From an uncultured Bacillota bacterium (GTDB lineage: Bacteria; Bacillota; Clostridia; Peptostreptococcales; Anaerovoracaceae): 12,106 bases of DNA. The DNA lies in assembly GCA_946629205.1 (NCBI GenBank), contig CAMOXP010000024.1:1-12106 (forward strand), read 5' to 3'. Under the pieces are notes generated by a model. That model had not been told where the DNA came from. It was given only the letters and a program-made list of their open reading frames with translations, and searched no databases. Position numbers and translations under genes: made by a program. Below are positions 1 through 5,376 of this stretch, in pieces (position 1 is the stretch's first letter; each line of letters opens with the position of its first letter).

Positions 1-494
1 CCGACGATGACGGCCGGTGCGATCGTCGGGAAGACCATGTTGCCGCACTGAGGGCATTTGAGCATGCGCTCTATGGTGTCGTGGACGAGGCGTCCTCCGC
101 CGCATCTGCCGCAGAAGCGGTTTTTGTCGTACCATGTGTACAAATGAAAGGCGGTAAGCGCAGCAAAGGCCGGAGTCACGTTTTCCTCGCTTCTCATCTC
201 CATCAGCGTAATATAAGAATATCCGGGAAGATCCGGCTCGGGTTCATCCGGCCTATCGGTCAGAAGAAGGAAGCAGCAGTAGTCGTCGATCCTGAAAAGA
301 TAGTGGAGACAGGTCCCCTCCGCCGTAAGTCCGGCGGACTGCACTTCTTCATATTTCGGGAAGCTGGTCGTGCCGTCTGCGTTTTCCCGGCACAGGGCGC
401 TCCTGCCTTTGAAAATAAAAACCAGATCCTCAGCAGCAGGCTGCCGGTTCTGGTATTCGTTATAGTATCTGTACGGTGAAATATCCTGTATCAT
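1..494 (-). CDS. nudC: NudC-like NAD(+)/NADH diphosphatase, N-terminal part (cut by window edge)
   Basis: This open frame is seen on the minus strand from ATG 494-492 to the left edge (164 codons, no stop). The protein begins MIQDISPYRYYNEYQ. It carries a zinc ribbon with C128/C131 (FCGRCG) and C147/C150 (KCPQCG), followed at once by FPTIAPAVIV. That order (N-terminal domain, four-Cys ribbon, then the [FY]P.IAP.xIV strand that opens the Nudix fold) is the signature of the NudC family. These enzymes hydrolyse NAD(H) to NMN(H) and AMP and in some bacteria remove NAD caps from RNA. The Nudix box itself lies outside the window, so catalytic competence cannot be judged. The start is supported by AAGGAGG just upstream, with a slightly short 4-nt spacer. 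The gene is transcribed divergently from htpG. Confidence 0.87.
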   Translation of the reverse strand, partial: MIQDISPYRYYNEYQNRQPAAEDLVFIFKGRSALCRENADGTTSFPKYEEVQSAGLTAEGTCLHYLFRIDDYCCFLLLTDRPDEPEPDLPGYSYITLMEMRSEENVTPAFAALTAFHLYTWYDKNRFCGRCGGGRLVHDTIERMLKCPQCGNMVFPTIAPAVIV

Positions 495-519
495 AATGCC
501 TCCTTGTTGCGATGGAATC

Positions 520-549
520 ATTGTATCACGAACGTCGCCATAATTGAAA
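520..549 (-). promoter_or_regulatory. Possible sigma-A promoter of the nudC-like gene
   Basis: On the minus strand TACAAT (525-520) is a good -10 box, with TTTCAA (549-544) as a weak -35 at 18 bp. It lies about 25 bp upstream of the nudC-like ATG. The -10 is convincing and the -35 is poor. Confidence 0.45.
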
Positions 550-560
550 CAATATAGAAA

Positions 561-603
561 GGCTCTCCGGCCTTTGCGCTATTCCGGCTCGCCGGCCTTT
601 GCA
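561..603. repeat. 25-bp tandem duplication in the nudC/htpG divergent region
   Basis: GGCTCTCCGGCCTTTGCG at 561-578 recurs as GGCTCGCCGGCCTTTGCA at 586-603, with a period of 25 bp and 16 of 18 positions matching. The first copy with the preceding AAA can pair AAAGGC with GCCTTT, and the second contains CCGGC-TC-GCCGG. The repeat lies between the two divergent promoters. No binding protein is recognised. Confidence 0.6.
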
Positions 604-623
604 TTGGCGCCGGTTGACACCAG

Positions 624-652
624 TTGACAACGGAAGTAAAGAGGAGTATATT
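624..652 (+). promoter_or_regulatory. Sigma-A type promoter of htpG
   Basis: TTGACA (624-629), a 17-bp spacer and TATATT (647-652) form a near-consensus housekeeping promoter. The expected transcription start is near 659, inside the left arm of the CIRCE element. A second TTGACA at 614-619 is too far from the -10 to be used with it. Confidence 0.85.
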
Positions 653-656
653 GTGT

Positions 657-683
657 TTGGCACTCGTGGATTGAGAGTGCTAA
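657..683 (+). promoter_or_regulatory. CIRCE element (HrcA repressor operator)
   Basis: TTGGCACTC, nine bases, then GAGTGCTAA. This matches the CIRCE consensus TTAGCACTC-N9-GAGTGCTAA at every arm position except one (G for A at 659). It overlaps the predicted start of transcription and lies 19 bp upstream of the htpG ATG, the usual position for HrcA operators. HrcA binding here would block initiation until heat or misfolded protein titrates GroEL away from HrcA. Confidence 0.92.
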
Positions 684-702
684 TAAAAGGAGGTAATAAC
701 AT

Positions 703-2616
703 ATGGCAAAGAAACAATTTAAGGCTGAATCCAGAAAACTGCTGGAGATGATGATCAACTCCATTTATACGCATAAGGAAATCTTTTTGAGAGAGCTGAT
801 CTCCAACGCAAGCGACGCGATCGACAAACTGTATTACAAGGGACTGTCGGATCAGACGATCGGGATCCAGAGGAGCGACTACAGCATCCGGCTCGATGTG
901 GATGCAGACGCCAGGACCCTGACGATCAGCGACAACGGCATCGGCATGACGAAGGAAGAACTGGAAAAGAATCTGGGAACCATCGCCAAGAGCGGATCCA
1001 TGGAGTTCAAGAATGAAAACGACGGCGCGGACGATGTGGATATCATCGGACAGTTCGGCGTCGGATTCTATTCCGCGTTCATGGTCAGCGATAAGGTCAC
1101 CGTCGTCAGCCGTGCTTTTGGAAGCGATGAAGCATACGTGTGGGAGTCGAAGGGCGCCGACGGCTATACGATCAAGGAGACAGAGAAGGACGGACACGGA
1201 ACGACCATCACCCTCCACATCAGAGAAGACGGAACCGAGGAAACAGAAGAGGGCGGTGAAAGCTATGACGATTACCTGAACAAGTACAAGCTCGCGGCCC
1301 TCGTGAAGAAGTACTCCGATTACATCGCCTATCCGATTCAGATGGAAATGACGCGTTCCGTTCCGAAAGCAAAAGCACCCGACGCTCCGGACGACGCGCC
1401 GACGGAGTACGAACAGGTTACGGAGCTGCGCACGCTCAACAGCATGGTCCCGATCTGGAGAAAGAACAAGAACGAGCTGACAGATGAAGACTACAATAAT
1501 TACTACAAAGAGAGATTCTTTGATTTTGCGGACCCGATCGATGTGATCCATACGAGGGCGGAGGGACAGGTCGTTTACGACGCGCTTCTGTTCATCCCTT
1601 CCAAGGTTCCGATGAACTACTATTCGAAGGAGTACGAAAAAGGTCTGGCGCTATACAGCAACGGCGTGATGATCATGGAGAAGTGCCCGGATCTGCTTCC
1701 GGAGTATTTCAGCTTCGTCCGCGGCGTAGTGGACAGCGAAGATCTGTCACTGAACATTTCCAGAGAGATGCTGCAGCACGACCGGCAGCTCAAGATCATC
1801 GCGAAGAATATTGATAAGAAGATCAAATCACAGCTTGAAAAACTACTGAAAGAAGACCGCGAGAAATACGAAGCGTTCTTTAAGGAATTCGGGATGCAGC
1901 TCAAGTTCGGCGTCTACGAAGGTTACGGCATACACAAGGAACACCTGCAGGATCTGCTCATCTACTATTCGTCATCGGAGGAAAAGCCGGTCACGCTGAG
2001 AGAATACGTTGACAGAATGGATCCGGAGCAGGACAAGATCTACTACGCATGCGGAGATTCGATCCAGCAGATCGATGCGCTCCCGCAGGCCGACGGCGCG
2101 AAGAAAAAGGGATACGAGGTCCTTTACATGACGGATGAGGTCGACGAGTTCGCGGTGAGGATGATGGGCGAGTACGACGGAAAGCGGTTCGTGAATATCA
2201 GCTCCGCGGAATTCGAATTGTATTCGGAAGACGAGAAGGAAGATCTGGAGAAAAAGAACGCAGACATGTCGGAGGTTCTCGCAAAGATCAAGGACGCCCT
2301 CGGAGATGCCGTGCAGGAGGTCAGACTTACCGGAAGTCTGGGCGACTATCCGGTCAGCCTCACCAGCGCGGGCGAGCTCAGCATCGAGATGGAGAAGGCC
2401 ATCAACGCCATGCCGGTCGGTGAGAAGGTCAAGGCGCAGCTGGCCCTTGAAATCAACGCAAACCACGAGATCGTCGACAAGCTGAAAGCCGCAGCGGAAG
2501 ACGAGGAGAAACTCGGCAAGTATGCGAAGATCCTGTACTTCCAGGCCAGACTCGTTGCGGGTCTGCCTGCAGAGGATCCTGCAGAGATGAGCAATCTGAT
2601 CTGTGAACTGATGTGA
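703..2616 (+). CDS. htpG: Hsp90-family molecular chaperone HtpG
   Basis: The 637-residue protein is a full-length bacterial Hsp90, a cytosolic homodimeric ATP-driven chaperone. The N-terminal GHKL ATPase domain shows NASDAID (35-41), DNGIGM (77-82), the lid region NLGTIAKSGS (90-99) and GQFGVGFYSAF (116-126). The middle domain contains RGVVDSEDLSLNISRE, which carries the conserved ATPase-completing loop. The C-terminal part is the shorter bacterial dimerisation domain, without the eukaryotic MEEVD tail. The ATG is preceded by AAAAGGAGGT with 8 nt spacing. Transcription probably starts from the promoter at 624-652 under HrcA/CIRCE control, and a hairpin follows 26 nt after the stop. In Bacillus subtilis htpG is not an HrcA target, so the regulation differs from that model. 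Confidence 0.97.
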   Translation: MAKKQFKAESRKLLEMMINSIYTHKEIFLRELISNASDAIDKLYYKGLSDQTIGIQRSDYSIRLDVDADARTLTISDNGIGMTKEELEKNLGTIAKSGSMEFKNENDGADDVDIIGQFGVGFYSAFMVSDKVTVVSRAFGSDEAYVWESKGADGYTIKETEKDGHGTTITLHIREDGTEETEEGGESYDDYLNKYKLAALVKKYSDYIAYPIQMEMTRSVPKAKAPDAPDDAPTEYEQVTELRTLNSMVPIWRKNKNELTDEDYNNYYKERFFDFADPIDVIHTRAEGQVVYDALLFIPSKVPMNYYSKEYEKGLALYSNGVMIMEKCPDLLPEYFSFVRGVVDSEDLSLNISREMLQHDRQLKIIAKNIDKKIKSQLEKLLKEDREKYEAFFKEFGMQLKFGVYEGYGIHKEHLQDLLIYYSSSEEKPVTLREYVDRMDPEQDKIYYACGDSIQQIDALPQADGAKKKGYEVLYMTDEVDEFAVRMMGEYDGKRFVNISSAEFELYSEDEKEDLEKKNADMSEVLAKIKDALGDAVQEVRLTGSLGDYPVSLTSAGELSIEMEKAINAMPVGEKVKAQLALEINANHEIVDKLKAAAEDEEKLGKYAKILYFQARLVAGLPAEDPAEMSNLICELM

Positions 2617-2642
2617 TCCGGCTTTTGCATATGTGATAGTTT

Positions 2643-2674
2643 CGAAAAAGTTATCAGAAATGATAACTTTTTCG
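2643..2674. terminator. Perfect 14-bp hairpin with GAAA loop after htpG
   Basis: CGAAAAAGTTATCA (2643-2656) and TGATAACTTTTTCG (2661-2674) are perfectly complementary around a GAAA tetraloop. The right arm contains a run of five T, and the structure starts 26 nt after the htpG stop. It could terminate transcription in either direction. The stem is AT-rich and the T run lies inside it, so it may be a weak terminator. It also contains a TATCA-N4-TGATA dyad and could serve as an operator. Confidence 0.7.
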
Positions 2675-2696
2675 TTGCTTTCGGGGTTATCATATG

Positions 2697-2705
2697 TGAT
2701 ACTAT
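2697..2705 (+). promoter_or_regulatory. Extended -10 promoter of the HTH-HipA gene
   Basis: TG-A-TACTAT (2697-2705) is an extended -10 motif, about 45 bp upstream of the ATG. Only a poor -35 (TTGCTT, 2675-2680, 19-bp spacer) is seen. The -10 overlaps the right half of a TATCA-N4-TGATA dyad, so a bound repressor would occlude it. Confidence 0.5.
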
Positions 2706-2749
2706 AGAAAACAAAAGAAGGGGCAAAGGCGTTAGAGGAGGTACAAACC

Positions 2750-4126
2750 ATGAAACAGAACGACAAAACAAAGCTCAGAACAAAGATCGCCAAACAGCTG
2801 GCGGTTGAGCGGCTGTTCGCGCAGATCAGCCAGGAGGAACTGGCGCAGCGGGTCGGGACGCAGAAGTCCAATATCTCGCGCATTGAAAACGGACGGCAGA
2901 ACATCAGCGTCGACTATATCCAGGCCATCGCGGAGGCGCTGGGTAAAGAAGCGAAGTTCGCGTTGGAAGAGCCCGGATTCGATTACGGGGACGACACGGA
3001 GTACAGCCTGAAACTCTACGATGAGGAACTTTTGCGGTTCCGGCTGCACAAGGAAATCGGGCTTCGCGCAGAAATCCTGTGGGTCAACGAGGAACGGCGC
3101 CATATGCTGCCATTGGATCTGGAACTGGACGAGGACGGACTGCTCAAATGGCTGGAGCGCCGGGTGATTCCGGCAAACAGGGAACTGGTGGGTCAGATAC
3201 TGGGCTCTTTGGGACTGGATGTCAACAGCCTGAAGGGTATCATCGATGTGTGTATGGGATTATCTCTTAACGACAGCTACTGGGTTCCGCAGAGCGACTT
3301 CGAGGGAACATTCAGAGAGTATAACCTCTATGAAAATCCCTTTACGACCGCTTTGTCGCTCATTGCGTACACAGGAATCATGCACGATACCAGTAAATTC
3401 CGTACTTCACCGGAACTGACGACAGGCGGTATGCTGCGAAAAGCCTGGCGGTTTTCAAAGAGCAAAGGCATCTGGCTCTACAAGGGCGGCACGTTCGACT
3501 ATGCCAACGCGGGCAATGAGCCGTACTCGGAATTCTATGCCAGCCAGATTGCAGAGAGAATGGGGCTTCATGCTGTGCAGTATGAGCTGGAAAACTGGAA
3601 AGGGATTCTGGCCTCTAAGTGCAAGTTGTTCACAGATATCGACACCGCATACATCCCGATTGGGAGGATCGTACGGACCGGCGGCATCGATGCCTGTATC
3701 GAGTTCTATAAGGATCTTGGCGACTCGTTCTATCAGGAACTGGCCAGCATGCTGGTCTTTGATGCGGTCATCCTGAATGAGGACCGGCATTTCGGGAACT
3801 TCGGCGTGCTGCGGGACAATCACAGCGGAGAGATCATTTCCCCTGCGCCGATTTTCGACAACGGTCTTTCTCTCCTGTGCTACGCCATGCAGGACGATTT
3901 CGATAACATAGACACATATATTGGTACCAGAAGCAATCCGTATGGCAGGGATTACAAATATATGAAACTTGCCGCCAGTGTTATGGGTCCGCTCCAGAAA
4001 GAGCAGCTCCGGAAACTGATCAACTTCACGTTCAAAGAGAGTGATGTCTGCAATCTGCCGAGCTGGAGAACGAGAGCCCTGGAGGAGATCATCCAGAAAC
4101 GCGTGCGGGAACTGTTGAGTATGTAA
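2750..4126 (+). CDS. XRE-type HTH fused to HipA-like Ser/Thr kinase
   Basis: The 458-residue protein joins two modules. Residues about 13-70 form a Cro/XRE helix-turn-helix (SQEELAQRVGTQKSNISRIENG). Residues about 80-185 are a linker or N-terminal kinase region not recognised in detail. Residues about 200-458 carry HipA-kinase motifs: a Gly/Thr-rich loop SPELTTGGMLRKAW (220-233, the position where HipA is autophosphorylated), ATP-binding K245 in WLYKGG, NEPYSEFYASQIAE (256-269), a catalytic loop NEDRHFGN with D345 and N350, and metal-binding D370 in IFDNG. The D-N spacing equals that of E. coli HipA D309/N314. HipA and HipT kinases phosphorylate aminoacyl-tRNA synthetases. The target here is unknown, and no separate HipB antitoxin gene is present. 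AGAGGAGGT lies 8 nt before the ATG. Probable autoregulatory sites lie upstream, and a desulfurase gene follows after 30 bp. It could be a transcription factor with a regulatory kinase domain rather than a toxin. Confidence 0.85.
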   Translation: MKQNDKTKLRTKIAKQLAVERLFAQISQEELAQRVGTQKSNISRIENGRQNISVDYIQAIAEALGKEAKFALEEPGFDYGDDTEYSLKLYDEELLRFRLHKEIGLRAEILWVNEERRHMLPLDLELDEDGLLKWLERRVIPANRELVGQILGSLGLDVNSLKGIIDVCMGLSLNDSYWVPQSDFEGTFREYNLYENPFTTALSLIAYTGIMHDTSKFRTSPELTTGGMLRKAWRFSKSKGIWLYKGGTFDYANAGNEPYSEFYASQIAERMGLHAVQYELENWKGILASKCKLFTDIDTAYIPIGRIVRTGGIDACIEFYKDLGDSFYQELASMLVFDAVILNEDRHFGNFGVLRDNHSGEIISPAPIFDNGLSLLCYAMQDDFDNIDTYIGTRSNPYGRDYKYMKLAASVMGPLQKEQLRKLINFTFKESDVCNLPSWRTRALEEIIQKRVRELLSM

Positions 4127-4141
4127 ATTATCTGACTAAAG

Positions 4142-4150
4142 TGTTATTAT
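4142..4150 (+). promoter_or_regulatory. Extended -10 promoter giving a leaderless desulfurase mRNA (predicted)
   Basis: TG-T-TATTAT (4142-4150) is an extended -10 motif whose expected start (+7) falls on 4157, the A of the downstream ATG. No Shine-Dalgarno sequence is seen in the 30 bp between genes, and no convincing -35 is present. The alternative -10 TATATT (4148-4153) would place the start inside the gene. Confidence 0.45.
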
Positions 4151-4156
4151 ATTACC

Positions 4157-5341
4157 ATGATTTATTTAGACAACGGAGCGACAACTTTTCCGAAACCGGA
4201 ATGTGTATATGAGGCGACGGACCGCTTCGCCAGGGAAGCGGCGGTGAACGCAGGCCGGGGCGCCTACCGTGCGGCCAGGGCGGCCACCGACATGATCAAG
4301 GAAGTCAAGACGGAGCTGCTCAGCCTTTGTGATGCGCGGGGCCAGGCCGAGGTGGCGCTGACGCCTTCTGTTACGATCGCCCTGAACCAGATCATCCAGG
4401 GACAGCGCTGGAAGGAAGGGATGACAGCCTACGTCACTCCTTATGAACATAACGCTGTCCTGCGCCCGCTCAAACTCATGGAGCAAAAGCATCACATCCG
4501 GGTGGAGGAGCTTCCGCTGAAGGAGGATCTGTCCATTGATTTGGACGGCGTGCGGGAGGCTTTTGCAGCGTGTCCGCCGGACTTTGTGGCGGTGACCGCC
4601 ATCAGCAATGTGACAGGATACGTGCTGCCCGCGGCGGAGGTGTTCGCCGAGGCGAAGCAGTACGGGGCGTTTACCGTACTGGATGCAGCCCAGGCGATGG
4701 GGCTTCTCAGGATGCGGTTCGCGCAGCTGAAGGCAGACTGCGTTGCCTTTGCCGGGCACAAGACGCTGTACGCGCCTTTTGGCGTGGCAGGATTTCTGGT
4801 GAAGAACGGCGTGGATCTGGACGTGGTGCTTGCCGGCGGCAACGGGATCCGTTCGGAGGATCCGAACATGCCGAAGTTCATGCCGGAGAAGATGGAGTGC
4901 GCCAGCATGGATTCGGTTGCGATCTGCGGACTGCGCACATCGCTGAACTGGCTGAAGGGCGTCGATCCGTGGAAGATCGAGACCGCGCTGACAGAATACC
5001 TGCTGGCACGGCTGCCTGAAGTCAAGGACCTGACGGTCTACAAGGCGCCGCCGGGCGCGCAGCAGGCAGGCGTGGTGAGCGCCAACCTCGAAGGCTTCCG
5101 GGCCAATGAAGTGGCGGCGATCCTGGACGCGAAGAACGACATCGCGGTCCGGGCAGGGCACCACTGCGCGGGGCTGATCCACAATCATTTGAACAACAAA
5201 AAGTACGACGGGACGATCCGCATCAGTCTCGGCGTATTCAATACGAGAGAAGATATCGACGCACTGATCGATGCGCTGAAGGGCATCGACCGGGACGCGC
5301 TCAAAGGAATCGATGCGAATATACTCAGAGGAAACTGCTGA
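4157..5341 (+). CDS. Class-V PLP enzyme, cysteine desulfurase family (SufS-like)
   Basis: The 394-residue protein starts MIYLDNGATTFPKPE, the usual N-terminus of this family. Residues include H98 (EHNA, cofactor stacking), D176 (VLDAAQAMG, pyridine nitrogen), K202 (FAGHKTLYAPFG, Schiff-base lysine), C337 in RAGHHCAGL (the persulfide-forming cysteine) and R355 in GTIRISLGVFNT (substrate carboxylate). With PLP Lys and catalytic Cys both present it should remove sulfur from L-cysteine as alanine, leaving an enzyme persulfide for Fe-S or other sulfur carriers. The start has no Shine-Dalgarno sequence, but no other in-frame start exists before an upstream stop at 4133. The C-terminus carries a short duplication, DALKGIDR/DALKGIDA. 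The next gene begins 35 nt later and encodes an Fe-S enzyme. Its exact sulfur acceptor is not shown, so no gene symbol is assigned. Confidence 0.9.
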   Translation: MIYLDNGATTFPKPECVYEATDRFAREAAVNAGRGAYRAARAATDMIKEVKTELLSLCDARGQAEVALTPSVTIALNQIIQGQRWKEGMTAYVTPYEHNAVLRPLKLMEQKHHIRVEELPLKEDLSIDLDGVREAFAACPPDFVAVTAISNVTGYVLPAAEVFAEAKQYGAFTVLDAAQAMGLLRMRFAQLKADCVAFAGHKTLYAPFGVAGFLVKNGVDLDVVLAGGNGIRSEDPNMPKFMPEKMECASMDSVAICGLRTSLNWLKGVDPWKIETALTEYLLARLPEVKDLTVYKAPPGAQQAGVVSANLEGFRANEVAAILDAKNDIAVRAGHHCAGLIHNHLNNKKYDGTIRISLGVFNTREDIDALIDALKGIDRDALKGIDANILRGNC

Positions 5342-5376
5342 GGCAGAGACAGTTGCTGAGAAGAGGAGGAACACAA

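Larger units (their letters stand above)
2628..2711. promoter_or_regulatory. Probable operator region for the HTH-HipA gene: 21-bp direct repeat plus TATCA-N4-TGATA dyads
   Basis: A 21-bp imperfect direct repeat (18 of 21 matching, both copies starting CATATGTGATA) lies at 2628-2648 and 2691-2711. The period is 63 bp, about six helical turns. Two dyads of the form TATCA-N4-TGATA are present, at 2652-2665 (inside the hairpin) and 2688-2701. The first direct-repeat copy contains a half-degenerate one, TTGCA-N4-TGATA, at 2625-2638. The dyad at 2688-2701 overlaps the predicted -10 box. The downstream gene encodes an XRE-type DNA-binding domain, so autorepression at these sites is the natural inference. 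HipB proteins are known to bind spaced short inverted repeats upstream of their own operon. Confidence 0.6.

Noticed and set aside
526..1551. Minus-strand frame of 341 codons opposite htpG
   Set aside because: It overlaps the htpG promoter, CIRCE and ATPase domain; no recognisable domain and no ribosome binding site.
4166..5374. Long minus-strand frame opposite the desulfurase
   Set aside because: It is antisense to a well-supported enzyme, has low-complexity Arg/His-rich composition and no family motif. It is an effect of GC-rich codons.
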